Part shown: piece by piece, positions 1 through 12,142 of the stretch
Numbering within the stretch: position 1 is the first letter of the stretch
Layout: every line of letters starts with the position of its first letter
From: Crotalaria pallida
Lineage: Eukaryota > Streptophyta > Magnoliopsida > Fabales > Fabaceae
DNA: 64,000 nt
NCBI GenBank assembly: GCA_037953625.1
Contig: CM075656.1
Location: 70,823,001-70,887,000 of the forward strand
Direction of reading: 5' to 3'
Notes under the pieces: model-generated
The model's database searches: none
Told to the model about the DNA's origin: nothing
What the model saw: the letters and a program-made list of their open reading frames with translations, nothing else
Translations under genes and position numbers: made by a program

Positions 1-383
1 CACAACTGAAGTGACAAAAACCTAACTCCTACATAAAATGAAGCACAACAACAGGCAAATGAAAACTTTCAACCCAAATAAAAAGGCAACTCTCGACTCA
101 TGATAACCAAAGAAAAGTTGGGCTTTAAGGGCTCTAGCTAACTCTGATTTCATATTAATGTTTAATCTCAAAACAAATAAGCAATGATAGAATGAAGTAA
201 CAAAACATATATTTGAAATACATAACAAAGAATGAGGTAGGAGATGTGAGACTCTCAACATAAATATCCCAACATAAAGAATGCATGAAGCTAGTTATGA
301 TGCAGTTGCAAGAATTTATAATCCTAGTGACTCAGTTTCTCACGGCCAAATTAGTGCGGACACTAAAACTGTGTTTTTTAGTA
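1..383. other. AT-rich intergenic DNA, nothing recognised
   Basis: No reading frame with recognisable protein similarity, RNA gene or repeat structure was seen. The 79-codon minus frame here has no family features. Confidence 0.5.
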
Positions 384-628
384 CTCCTCCGTCCTTAATT
401 ATAAGGACATCTTAACACTTTTATTTTGTCCCTATTTATAAGGTCCTTTATCAATTTTCAATAAGCATTAATTATTTTTTTCACAAACACTCCTATTTAT
501 TTAACACTTTTTATATTCCCAATAATATTAATAGGAGTAATTTTGAAAATACAATTAACTAAATTATTCCACTTTCTTAATGGACGTGAAATCTCCCAAG
601 AGAGCCTTATAACTAGGGACGGAGGTAG
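384..628. mobile_element. Stowaway-type MITE
   Basis: The ends are inverted repeats of the CTCCTCCGTCC / GGACGGAGGTAG type, flanked by a TA dinucleotide at 382-383 and at 629-630. This is the pattern of Tc1/mariner-derived Stowaway MITEs. The 245-bp body is AT-rich and has no coding capacity. The same family occurs at 25491-25741, where it is split by a retrotransposon; both copies share the segments TTTTGTCCCTA and CCCAATAATATTAATAGG. Confidence 0.8.
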
Positions 629-630
629 TA

Positions 631-1644
631 TATTTTTTTCTTCTTCTTATCCACTGCTCGTAGTTATTTAGACAATCACCACTAACTTTCTTCCATTGTT
701 CAAGCTCTGAAGATTGACCAAGTCATCAAAACATGACATCCTCATCTAAATTTATATGCATAATTACACATCTCTTGTATGTATATGTATATTTTTCGGA
801 AGGGCGGGTAACTCATACGTATAGTTATATAACATTATATATTTCATTGTGGCGTGGAGAGTGAGCTGGAGCATGGGCTATGACTTAATCCAAAATGTTA
901 TTTAATTAATCTCTTTGTATTATTATTTTGCTTTATATTTGATGATAATGGCACCTCGTAGCGTTAAATGTTAATAATGGATAGCATAAAAAAACATGTT
1001 AAAAGTGGAGTATAACAAGGGGATCATCTCATGGAACCTGTGAACATGTTTGTTAGATATGATAAAAGGTTGTTTTAGGGGTGAGCATGGCAACTGATGG
1101 TTGAATTCGGGAGAATTTAATTTAGCTTAATCTAAACCCGATCTAATAGTTTGATTGAGTTATTTTATTTTTTTTTATGCTTAATTATGTTTTCAGTTAT
1201 TGAATTGTATGGATGATTTGTCACATGTCATCGTATTTTTTTTTTTTTAACTCTAACTCTTCGAAGCAAAATTTTGAGTTTGACATATACCGCTACCGTT
1301 AATTTTAGTCAAATTTTGCTGACATGATACCGAAATCCTTGTTAAACGCAATCACGTGGTACCACATGATGTAACGTGGACGAAGATTTTTATTTTTTTC
1401 TTTAATTTAAAAAATCTAAAAAATTTAATTTTTTAATTTAAAAATAAAAAAAATTGGAGAAAGGGGTCGTTTTTGCCTATGTGGCAAATCTCTGTCCGAT
1501 ATAATAATAACGTTGATGGATATAAACATTATTATGAATAATCAGATCATAGAACTAAATAAGTATGAAACTAAAACTAACGAAATTTTTTTTTTTGTCT
1601 TTTTTATATGCAAAGAATTTTATTTCATACAAAGGATCTATTAA
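631..1644. other. AT-rich intergenic DNA
   Basis: Nothing coding was seen. The part at about 1190-1520 has wording typical of degenerate plant MITEs (homopolymer runs, short inverted words), but I could not fix element ends. Confidence 0.4.
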
Positions 1645-2524
1645 GGGCATCCACAACAGAGTTTGGAGAGAGTCTGGTGGAGAGTCTTAAGTTCAAATTT
1701 TCTTCCAGACTCTCTCAACACTATGCTAAATTGCTAATCTTCAAAATATATCTGGTGGAGAGTCTTAAGTTGAGTATGTAAAATAACACACTCAACTTAA
1801 GACTCTGTGGGACCCGTTTTTTCTCTTTTTTTTTACTTTATAATACCCTAGTAAACAAGTAATAATAATAATAATAAATAAATAATATTATTAAAAGTAA
1901 ATAAATAATGATAACAATAAATTAATAATAAATAGTAATAATTACAAATAATAATATTCTTTTTTAAAAAATAAAATAATATTTTTAAATATATTATCTT
2001 GTTATGGATAAATAAATAAATAAATAAAAATACATATTTTTATATTCATATAAATAAATAAATAATTTGAAATCAATAGTATACACAATATTTTCAATTG
2101 CAAACGGATTTAATGGAGCATTTGTGACAACATTTTGGAGGACAAGAAGAAAGCGTTAATTAAATTATAAGAATTTGAATTATATTGTATTTTTAATGTA
2201 CTTTATAAATTTTAGTAGGTATCATTAATTATTGTACTTAAATTTTATTAATTTTAATATTTAAATATTATTTGGAATTATTTTATAAATTGTATTTAAT
2301 TAATATGATTGAAATTGTATTACAAAAGCATTATTGAAATAAAATTGTGTATACAAGAATATGATGATGTAATGTTGATGCATGTTTGGTGAGTCTGGTG
2401 TTAAGACTCTGCTGTGGTGGAAGATATGAAAAGTCTGAAGTTGAGTTTGATAGCAGAATGATGATGAAATGCTGATGTGTGAGAATCTGGTGAGTCTTAA
2501 GTTAAGACTCTGCTGTGGATGTCC
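1645..2524. mobile_element. PIF/Harbinger-type non-autonomous element
   Basis: The ends are GGGCATCCACAACAGAG and CTCTGCTGTGGATGTCC, near-perfect inverted repeats flanked by TAA at 1642-1644 and 2525-2527. A 3-bp TAA/TTA duplication is the mark of PIF/Harbinger transposition. Inside, words of the type AGTCTTAAGTTGAG and their complements recur and can fold into hairpins (for example 1752-1805). The 880-bp body is very AT-rich and has no transposase, so it is a MITE or a large deletion derivative. Confidence 0.75.
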
Positions 2525-2718
2525 TAAACATCATTGTCCACATGAACTCCATTTTTTATGAATAGTTTAAACATGAAAATACAATCATGTGCTCAAAATA
2601 GAAAAAAAACACCAAGGGTATTTCATTTCATCACCTAAGACTAATTTCCTCTCTGTATAAGTTTATCAGAGCAGGGTTTACATAAATTAGTTTTAAAAAA
2701 AAAGTTAGTTTTGCACAC

Positions 2719-3440
2719 TGTTTCCGCCAAGAAAATTATATTTTGCAATGGAAGTAATTAAAATGCAAAATACAAAGGTGGGTTCGTAAACTTTGTGAAG
2801 TAAATGACCTCTCTTGTTATTTTTGCTCGAAATACAGACACCAAGGAGGAATTTTATACAGAGAGGTGTGTTTTAATAAAGAAAAGAAGAGAAACTGAGG
2901 ATGCCTTTCACTTGTCTCTCTCAACTTCTCCCCTTTTTCCTCTGAGTCGTTGTGTTTTTTGTGTTTCAGTGGCCTCTTTTTCCTCTCCTGCTCTTGGCTT
3001 TCTTTCTTCCCTTAATCCTCTTCTTATACTTCATTCTTGACTTAATTTCCAAGTTTTGCCACCCTTCAATCCTCTGGTTATTGCATTGATTCCCCATTGT
3101 CTACTAGTTTATGCCATTATCTTCCCTTAAACAAAGAGATTAAGCATCTTTCTTTATTTGGCATGGAGTGAAATGATGAAGCTTCCATATATGGTGGTTT
3201 TGAATGACTGGTGCTAGGCTCAAGACTGGGGCCTCTGCTCCTCTGTTCTGAACTTTCGTTGGAAAGGGGTGCTTGGAGGCAAGAGACGCCTTTTCATTCT
3301 GGTTTGGTTGCAAAGGGGACTCCTTTCTGGTTTGTTTTCTCAAACCATTATTTCCCTTGTTCCTTTGGGCTTGCTTCTGATTCTAGCTTTTTGCTCCTTA
3401 ATGGGCCAAAGCCCAATATGATATTTTCATGTCCAGAACA
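2719..3440 (-). repeat. Element A left LTR (3' LTR in coding sense)
   Basis: The 722-bp repeat begins TGTTTCCGCC and ends GTCCAGAACA on the plus strand. It matches 14462-14629 joined to 17333-17890 with scattered substitutions, mostly transitions. The next bases (3441-3453) are the complement of a purine-rich tract, as expected for a 3' LTR read on the minus strand. Confidence 0.9.
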
Positions 3441-3453
3441 ATAGCCCCCTTTT
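3441..3453 (-). other. Polypurine tract of element A
   Basis: The minus strand reads AAAAGGGGGCTAT immediately before the LTR. This is the usual plus-strand priming site of an LTR retrotransposon. Confidence 0.75.
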
Positions 3454-3699
3454 GTATTTGAAAGGACACCCTAGAGATTTCAAATACAAAACCTACTCCT
3501 TACCTATCACCCACGTCCTTTCAGGCAGCAGAACGTGACTACTGCTTGGTAACCGTGCCTCCACTAGCTGAAGCAGTTATTACCCATTATGCACCTTTGT
3601 TCACGCTTCAAATTTTCTCCTCCCCTCATTCTTCGAGATTTTCCTCCTTCTCTTGCTTGCAAAAATCCTTTTCTCTTCCCTGCTCCAACTTCAACAGCC

Positions 3700-6600
3700 A
3701 TGGTGAGATCAAACACTGCTTCTGGCTCTGATGAAGAGTCTGGCTCCAATGCATCTGAAGAGGAGTTGGCCGTCGGGGACGGCGGCAGCCCCCAGCCCAT
3801 CTCTTTTGCCTTCTTTGCTGAACTTCCTCCTCCCCGTTCGGACCCAGTTGAACAGGGGTACCGGAGGTGGATGGAAACCTCTCGCCTTGCTCCACCTTTC
3901 CCGAGTCCTCCCAAGTCAGGGGGACTCCTTTCGGGGCCTCCTTTTGGTGCTTCAGTGGTTCCAGATTCCAATGCTTATTTGAAGACCGAACCTTCCCTTC
4001 TTCCTGATAACTTGCTGCTTGGCCCTTCTTTGGTCCGCTCTCGACTGCTTCGTGCTGAGTTTCCTTGGTCAGAGCCACATTTTCATGTCAGGGTAACTGC
4101 GACCGGTGGATAGCAAGACTAGGTTGATTCTTTATTTGAAACTGATCCTGCCTTTGTTGCCGTCTTGGATCGTACGGGCATTGCTGAAGCAATAAAGGCG
4201 TCCCCTGGCTTAGGAGGGAACAAGAGGGTTGCTGACTTGCATGTGCTGATACAACGGTGGTGCTCTGCCACTCATACTTTCATCACTTCTTGGGGTGAAT
4301 TCACTCCCACTCTGGAAGACGTCGTTGTTCTCCTGAAACTCCCTTCTTTTGGTGATAGTGATCTTTCTTTCTCTGACGTTGAGGAGAGGTTTTATGAGAC
4401 GGCGAATGAGTTGAAAATGGCCATTATTGACAGCGCCAAATACTCGCGTGGGTTGCTCCAACAAAGGAGAGAATCGGGTGGTTCCAAGAAGGTTAGAGGT
4501 ACTGGCAACCTTATCCCCAGAAATCAAAGGGTAGGCAAGAAGGTGTCTTTGAAACATACATTCGCTAATTGGATCCGCTATTTTTTCGGGGACACTCATG
4601 ATGGTGAGTTCATAGCTGGCCCTGTAACTGATCAGCGTCTTCGACGCGTTGCTTTCGTTGCCTTCTGGTTGAGCATATATGTTTTTCCTGAACCACCATG
4701 GGAGTCGGTAAGCCCTTCCGTCTTTGTTTTTGCTTGTATGTTCTCTGATGGTATTAGGCTTCCCTTGTCTTCTCTGTACTTGGGTGGGCTCTATGCTAGA
4801 TTGGATCAAATTGCTGAACAAATGAGCATTTCATTTGGCTGTTTTCCTATCAACTGTTATTTGGACTTGTCTTCTCTTCAATGTTTCCTCTTTGAACATT
4901 TTCCTGGATATGGTCCTGAAAAACCCGCTCCCCAAGATCCTGTCACTTATGCCAAGAATCCTGACCCTGTTGAACCCCGCTCTTGGATCTGGTCCGTTGG
5001 GAGACCAAGGCGCCCTTTAGTCCATGTTATTGATGATGAAAAGAGCTTCTCATTTCGTCCTTTTATTTCGGGCTTTCCTGGTGAGCAGCTTCACGACCTA
5101 TATACTGAAGATAGGCGTAAGTTCGCCTCTTGCAATGATGTTGAGAACAAGGAAGAAGGTGTTTCTAGCCTTTGGAACTTGATTCTGTCTCCCCGATATC
5201 TTCCCGGCTTTGTACCAACTGACAATAGGAGTGCTCATGGAGGCGCCCTTTGGCCTTTCATTTACAGACCGGATCGGGTGGTGCGCCAGTTTGGATGAGA
5301 TCAGCCCCCTTGTGTTCTTCATATGACACCTTCTGATTTCGAAGCAACCCTTGCGGCCGTGATTTTCAATAGTCCACCTGATCCTGCTGAATCATTACCT
5401 CATTATATCCCTAGGAATCATTCTGGTGGTGTATTGCAAAGTTGGTTAAGACTTCATCGCGACATTCTTCAACATCTCCGCAGTTTCGAGGCCACTCCTA
5501 GCCTTATTGCTTCTGCTTATGTTCCGGTCTCCTTCATGGATCCTTACTATGTTACTTCCTTCAAGAAGGGTATATCTTTCTTACTGCATCTTCCCTTATC
5601 ATAGATTAATTGCTGAACACTTCTGCATATCTTTGTATATATGTATATTTTTTTTAACGTGCTTCTTTTTTTCCTTTCAGGTCCAATAGAAGCAACTCCA
5701 TCATCTCGTAAGCGCAAGACACCCATGGCTTCTGCTTCTGCCTCAATGTCTAAACAAGGTAAGAAGAAGGCCTCTTCCTCTGGTACTTTACCTCCCAATC
5801 CTAGCCCACCTGCAAAGAAGAGGGCGTCTAGCCTTCCTCCCAAAATTAAGAAGGGTGCTGCAACCTCTATTTCTGTGACCCCTTCTCGTCGTTCTTCTCG
5901 ACTCCAGGCTCGTGCTGCTTCTCCCCCTTCGCCTGCTCCCTCTGCTCCAGAATATATTGTCTTGGCTGATGAGGAAGGTGATGATGGTGATGCTGTTGGG
6001 GAGTCCCTGGCCTCTTTTTATTCTAGTGACGATCTTTCTATGCAAAGCGCTGGGACCTCTCCTCCCAAAGATCATCCATCCCCGTCTCCTTGCACTGATT
6101 CCCCAAACACAAGGAGTAGCGGTAAGGCCCCCAGGGGTGAGTGTTTGATGGTCCTTCCCATTTTCCTTTGGGAGAGTCGTGTTCCTCACTCCATCCTAAA
6201 CAGCTCAACTTACTGCCTTCTTAACTTATTCTTTTCTTTACTCGTTCTCCTTTGATCTTTTCCTTTTGTTATTTATGTATTTTGTGTCACTAAGAAGTGC
6301 CTTGTATGTTGGTTGTTTGTCTTTGTATTTTCAGCGGATGCTCCCAAGCTCAAACGCTCTACCTTAGTTGACAAACCCAAAGCTGTCCGTGTTCCCACTC
6401 CATCTACAAGGACTCAAAGTAAGCGTGGTGCTCCTTCTTCCATCAATACTGGTGATGATATTGCTTTTGGTACTGTGACTGGCCCCCCTGTTGGTGGCAC
6501 GGCTTCTACTCCTTTATGCATTGAACCTTTGGCTACTATTTCAGCCCCCGATCCCATGGATATAGGGCAAGGGGTTTGTATTGATGATACCCACTTGGTT

Positions 6601-7510
6601 TCTTCACCAACAACAGGTGCTTTCCCTTCAGCGGTTGATTCTGGTGTTGACTTTGCTGTTCATGAGGACACCGCCACCTCGGACCCTGATGTTCTTGTTA
6701 ATTCTGCTCGCTCAGCTGATGTTGTTAATGTAGTTTCCTATGCTGGCCTTGATGACCCACTTAGTGTTTCTGATGAACCAGTTCATATTGCTGTTACTGA
6801 GGTACAGAATGCCTCCTTAACTGATGCTGTCGTGACTCCTTCCACTGTTCGTGCTACCCCTGTTCATGTTCCTTCCACTGATCATGCTTCCCCAGGTGAG
6901 CCTTGCCCATCTTCATTTTTCATTTTTTTTATCGTTGCTGCATACACTTTGTTGTTTTGCATATTGCCATTATTGACATTCTTCTTTTCCCATAGTGTTT
7001 CCTGTCTTACGTCTCCTTGACCATATTAGTGATGAAGACATGACTTTGCTGCATTCCTTTTTCTGTGCTCATCCTGATCTGATTCTCCCAAATAAGAATC
7101 TTCCTCAAGTCTTTAAGGAGATTGGCTTGCACACCATGCTGCGTGTACTAAAATTTTTTTCTGAGAATGACGTTGATGCACTCTCTTGGGAACAGAAGGC
7201 TCCCTTGTTGGATTATCTTCATGCGCTCCGCCTTCATCAATATTCTGGTCCTTGGCTTGAGGGTGTGATTGGACAAATGGAGAGGCAACGCCCTTCTTTT
7301 GATTTTGACGACTTAGCTGGCCAAGAGAAAGAGATTTCTGTTTGTCGTGCTTCCTTGCTGAGTACTCTTGAGGATTTGGCTACAAGTGTGGCAAAAGCAA
7401 CTGCTGATTTGGCCAGTTTGGAGGTGGAAGCTGCTCTTATCTTGGCCCCACGCCAAGCTTATGATGAGACTTGCAAGTCTTCATGCGTGAACACTTTCTT
7501 CCATATTTAG
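3700..7510 (+). pseudogene. Antisense plant mobile domain (PMD) gene of element A, four exons, broken by stops
   Basis: The plus-strand gene lies antisense to gag-pol in the 3' part of element A. Exons are inferred at 3700-5569, 5681-6136, 6335-6895 and 6996-7510. All three introns (5570-5680, 6137-6334, 6896-6995) are GT-AG, and the joined exons total 3402 nt, an exact number of codons. Exon 1 encodes a PMD (aminotransferase-like plant mobile domain), with motifs such as WGEFTPTLEDVVVLLKLPSFG and a final RQFG box. Exon 2 starts with basic nuclear-signal-like stretches (SSRKRK, KKRASS). The middle is Ser/Pro/Asp-rich, and exon 4 ends in a heptad-like helical tail. In-frame stops are TAG 4111-4113, TAG 4120-4122 (both replace Trp codons that are intact in element C) and TGA 5296-5298. 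The start is the ATG at 3700, which matches the start of the element C copy. The PMD call rests on motif recognition and on agreement among three copies in the window. Confidence 0.75.
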
Positions 7511-8396
7511 CTTTAATTCTGGATTGTGGTTCTGTTTGATGGTATTTGGGTCTTAGAACTTGTAAGACATTGCTGTACTTTGGCTTTACATTTTGGTACT
7601 TAGGATGACATTGTGTTTTGGTAACTATGAGGGGGTTTTGGTAATTAGGATGGTGTTGTGTTTTGGTAATTAGGATGGTACTGTTCTTTGTGTTTTGGTA
7701 ACTCTATATCTGATGGTTTGGCAATCTTGTATGGAAGTCTTATTTTGCACATCTTGTGTCTACATACTTTTCTGGTATCTCTTCTTTTTTGCGTCTTTCC
7801 TTTGAATAGAATCTCTCCCAAGGATCTTGGGCGTGATTACCTTTGCCATCTTCTAAGGAACTTGCGCAGAATTGTCTCCTTCTTATTTGGACATCTTGGC
7901 CTTTCTTTCTTTCTTTTTCTTCTTCTCTTCCTTTTCTTTCTCTTTTCTTTTTATATACATTTGTGAATGGAGCTGCTCCTGTTGCATTTTCTGCTACGCC
8001 TTTTTTTTTATGTTGCTCTTGGTGGCCAGCGTCCTCTTGTGGGAATTCTTTCTGCCTTTGTAACTAGTGCTTTTGGTAGGAACCTTTCTTTTGCGACTAG
8101 CGCCCTTTGTGGGAACTTTTCTAGTCTTTCTTTTGCGACTAGCGCCCTTTGTGGGAACTTTTCTAGTCCTTTCTTTTTTGTTACTAGCGCCCTTTGTGGG
8201 AACTTTTCTAGTCCTTTCTTTTTGTTACTAGCGCCCTTTGTGGGAACTTTTCTAGTCCTTTCTTTTTGTTACTAGCGCCCTTTGTGGGAACTTTTCTAGT
8301 CCTCTGTAGCTGTACACCCCTTTTTTTTTTTGAAACCAGTACAAGAGTCAAAAGGAAGGTTTTATTTATACTATTGCTGATACAAAGCAAGACTTC
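7511..8396. repeat. Region between the antisense gene and pol, with a 44-bp tandem repeat
   Basis: After the antisense gene ends there are short GGTAATTAGGATGG-type repeats (about 7600-7700), a T/C-rich stretch, and then a tandem array at about 8060-8302. Five copies of ACTAGCGCCCTTTGTGGGAA start at 8096, 8138, 8183, 8227 and 8271 (period 42-45 bp), with a degenerate copy at about 8062. The frames crossing it (7688-8390) are repeat shadows. The array sits where the sense gag-pol and antisense PMD transcripts would converge. Confidence 0.8.
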
Positions 8397-10019
8397 TTAA
8401 GCATAATACTTTTTAACATACTTGAAGTTGAGAGGACCTATCTTTTTTTGTGAGTCTGAATCTAGGAGGAAGCAGTAGCCACTGGGGTGTGGTTCTTGCA
8501 CTATATATGGGCCCTCCCAGTTGGGTGTCCATTTGCTGGTGTGCATGTTTCTCATAACAACGTCCGTTGCCTTCAAAACTAGTTCTCCTTCCGCAAACAT
8601 CCTAGGCCGCACCATTTTTTCATATGCCAGCATGAATTTTCTTTGATGTCGAATAAGTTCCTCTTGTGCTTTAGTCCTTAATCCCTCTGCTGCTTCTGCC
8701 CTCTCCAAGGCGTCTTCCTCGTTTTGTGCTATCATACGTGATGAAGGTACCATCACCTCTCCTGGCAGTGTAGCTTCCGCGCCGTATACCAAGGAAAATG
8801 AAGACGCCTTGGTGGTTCCATGCTTCGTGACACGATAGGCCCACAGCGCCAAGGACAAGTACTCACTCCATTCTTGAGGCACATCTTCCACTGTCCTGGC
8901 CAGAATCCTGATCAGCGTCCTGTTTGTAGATTTAGCCTGGCCATTTGATTGTGGATAGTATGGTGTTGATTTATGATGCACAATACCATATTCTTCCAAG
9001 ACTCCCTCCAGCTTTTTGTTAATGAAATGGGTGCCATTATCCGACACTATCTTCCTGGGCAAACCAAAACGACAAATGATACGATCTCTGATGAATTGAA
9101 CGGTAGTGTCTGCGTCCGCCTTTTTACATGCCATGGCTTCCACCCATTTTGTTGAATGCTCCGTTGCTGCTAGTATCCATCTTTTTGCTTTGGACGCTAG
9201 ATCAATGGGACCAATAAAATCCATGCACCAGGTGCGGAAGGGATACGGTGAGCTTAGGCTTTTCATGTTGTTGGAGGGGGCGTGCACCTTGCTGTTGTGC
9301 TTTTGATATTGCTCGCATCATCTCACAAAGTCCACAGCGTCATCCCTGATTGTTAGCCAAAAATACCCGATCTTTAGAAGTTCCAAATGGAGGGCCCTTC
9401 CTCCTTGATGTCTACCGCAAGTCCCCCTGTGCACTTCCTCCATCACTCTCTCTTGGTCTTCCTTTTCTAAGCATCTCATGATGTCTCTAGCAAAATTTCT
9501 CTTAAAGAGTTCCCCTTCTTCACAGAAGTAACGATCAGCTTTCTTCTTTACCCTTTCCGCCTCATCATGATCTTTTGGCAAGATCCCATACTCCAGGTAT
9601 TCCTTGATGGGCCTGGTCCAATTTTCATTGACAGTGTTGACTTCGTTTCCTTCTTCACTATCCTGGCATCTTTGGCAATTCTTTTGGAGGGACTCACATT
9701 GCACCTTCATAGTAGGCCAGAACACACCCATCCTCTGCACACGCCTGTACAGCCTGGGTCCCATTTGTCCGCAGGTACTATCATGTATCAGTACCATCTT
9801 CCTTGAACCCTCTTCTTCTGTAACGCTTCTCATAAGCAAGCCATCTACACTCTTCTTGTACAAATTTCCCTTGACGAGACAGTAATCCCTGGAAGCTTTT
9901 GTTAGCACTCTACTTTCAAGTTCCCTTTTGACTGGGGTTCTCCAATCATCCTTGGCTTCTTCCTTGAGCGTCTCTGTCTGGATTTGAGGATGGTGTACTT
10001 TCCTCAAGTGTATCAGATG
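8397..10019 (-). pseudogene. Element A integrase, with two zinc-binding modules and a DDE core
   Basis: In order on the minus strand: a first H2C2-like module (about 9887-9660, with HDSTCGQM and CQRCQ), a second H2C2-like module (about 9599-9300, with HRGTCGRH and CEQYQ), then the integrase core. The core shows MDFIGPI (first Asp), SDNGTHF (second Asp) and NGQAKSTN, where the usual third catalytic residue Glu is Lys. The first module lacks the second His and the second module lacks the last Cys. An in-frame TGA at 9318-9320 separates the second module from the core. The coding end is at 8397. The function would be strand transfer of element cDNA into chromosomes; this copy should be inactive. 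Confidence 0.85.
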
Positions 10020-11066
10020 CTCCTCCTTGTCCATTGCTGTTTTGCTACCTAATGTGGCGAGAGCGTCCGCCTTTCTGTTTTCGGATCTAGGCACATGCTC
10101 TAAAGCGTCCACTCTGAATTTTTCCAGCAACCGCAGCACTCTCTCTCTGCAAAGAGCCAGTGGGAGTTCCTTTACCCCATATTCTCCCTTCAGCTGTTTG
10201 ATTACCAAGCTGGAATCTCCTTTGATGACTATCCTTCAGATCCCCAGTTCCTCTGTCATTCCTAATTCCAACAGGAGAGCTTCATATTCAGCTTCATTAT
10301 TTGTGCAGGGGAATTCCAGCTGGAATGCAAAAGATAACTCTTTGCCCTTCTCGTTAGACAGCGTCACTCCAGCCCCTCCTTTTGGACAAGAGGGAGATCC
10401 GTCAAACGTGAGCGTCCACACTTCATCCTCATTTGTCATGAAGACCTCTTCCGCAGACTCCTTTCCTTCGTCGATTCTGCACATCGCCATTAGATCAGCC
10501 AGTGCTTGGCTTTTCAAAGCCGTGGGGGTCACCAAGGTGATGTCATAATCTGTTAGGGTGAAAGCCCATTTACTGGTCCTTCCTGTAAGATCAGCTCCTT
10601 GCAACAGATGTTTGATCCCTTGTGATCTGGTCATCATATGAACTGTGTGTGTCTGAAAGTAGTGTCGATATTTTTGGGACGCATACACTAGGGCCAGACA
10701 TTGTCTTTCCTGTGGAGAGTACCTGGTCTCTGTATCTTTAAGCATTCGACTCCAATAAGCGACAGGGCGCTCAACACCCTCTATTTCTTGTGCAAGGAGC
10801 CCACTGATGGCTGACGCTGTTGCAGCTAGATAGACCCTGAGGGGTACGCCTTTGTGAGGAGGGATCATAACTAGTGGGGACGTGAGTGCCTCCTTGATCT
10901 GGTTGAATGATTCTTGATGTTTTTCCTCCCATTTGATCATCCCCCTGTTTTTTAGATGCTTTCTCATTGGACTCAGCAGTTCTCCTAGAGCAGGGATGAA
11001 CCTTCGAATGTACCCTAGCTTGCCCAGCATCTGTTGGAGTTCTTTCTGGCTCCTAGGCGCCTTCAT
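10020..11066 (-). pseudogene. Element A RNase H and second (archaeal-type) RNase H
   Basis: The first RNase H domain shows SPQERQCLALVYASQKYRHY and continues to an ALADLMA end. It is followed by a second RNase H-like domain beginning WTLTFDGSPSCPKGGAG with NNEAEYEALL and, after the stop, IKGDSSLVIKQL and RKADALA. This doubled RNase H is known from the Tat lineage of plant Ty3/gypsy elements. The TGA at 10236-10238 interrupts the second domain; an Arg CGA codon is a likely ancestor. Confidence 0.85.
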
Positions 11067-11069
11067 GTC

Positions 11070-12023
11070 CTATACTGCTTGTATTTTTCCTTCTCCTGCT
11101 GAGATCCCTTCCTTGTGCACTCTGAATCCAAGGAATTCTCCCGATGACACCCCGAATTTACATTTTAAGGGATTCATCCTGAGTTTATATTTTTTGCACC
11201 TTATGAAGACTGCTTCCAGATGCTCCAGATGTTGCTCTTTCTTTTTGGACTTCACCACCAGGTCATCCACATAATCTTCCACGATTTCGTGCATCATATC
11301 ATGAAAAATTGTCGTCATTGCTCGTTGATATGTGGCACCGGCGTTTTTGAGACCAAATGACATTATAGTGTAGAAAAAGTTTCCCACCGGCGTCCTAAAG
11401 GTAGTTTTTTCTTCGTCCCCTGGGGCCATTTTGATTTGGTTGTATCTACTGAATCCATCCATAAAGGAGAACCGCTCGTGCATTGCGGTGGCGTCCACCA
11501 TGCTGTCTATGTTGGGCAGGGGAAAGTCATCCTTAGGGCACGCCTTATTCAGATCCCTGAAGTCCACACAACATCATATCTGCCCGCTTTTCTTTTTTAC
11601 TGGGACAACGTTGGCCAGTCAGGTAGGGTGCTGTATAGGCTTTATGAATTGGGCTTTGAGCAGTTTCTCCACCTCCTTCTTGATAGCCTTTTCTATCTCT
11701 GGATCAAATTTCCTGGCTGGCTGCTTGACTGGGATTGCAGACGCCTTTACCGTCAGATTGTGTGATACCAGCTTGGGGCTAAGACCAGGCATTTCTTCAT
11801 AAGTCCATGCAAACACCTCTCTATATTTTGTGAGCAATGCTGTCAAGTCTTCTTTCTCTTTACTGGTCAGTGATGCGGCTATGTACAATGGTCTGTGCTC
11901 CTCGCCTCCTATGTTGATTTCTTCCAATTCTTCTTTAGTTGACTTCTCCTCCTGTACTGTCATGACTCCTTCTTTAGATACGGCCTTCCCCTTCAGTGCT
12001 TGGAAGAGGGTGGGGCTGGCCAA
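11070..12023 (-). pseudogene. Element A reverse transcriptase
   Basis: RT motifs in order: KQPARKFDPEIEKAIKKEVE (before the palm), VDFRDLNKACPKDDFPLPNI, MSFGLKNAGATYQRAM and YVDDLVVKS (catalytic YVDD box at about 11273-11262). In-frame stops are TGA 11619-11621 (replacing the Trp of the usual QHPTW motif), TGA 11574-11576 and TAG 11070-11072. The frame is otherwise continuous through RNase H and integrase. The protein would copy element RNA into cDNA in the cytoplasmic particle. Confidence 0.9.
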
Positions 12024-12142
12024 GTCTCGGAGGCTCGGCTTGGCCGCTCCCGCGAATTCCTATAAGATGGCCCACCGTGTTCCACCTTGGGGGAGGCGTT
12101 GTTTCTGAAGCCTGAATTTTGTCTTTGCTGCTGTGCTTGGTC

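Noticed and set aside
7688..8390. Several frames rich in Phe and Leu
   Set aside because: They cross a T/C-rich tract and the 44-bp tandem array of element A.
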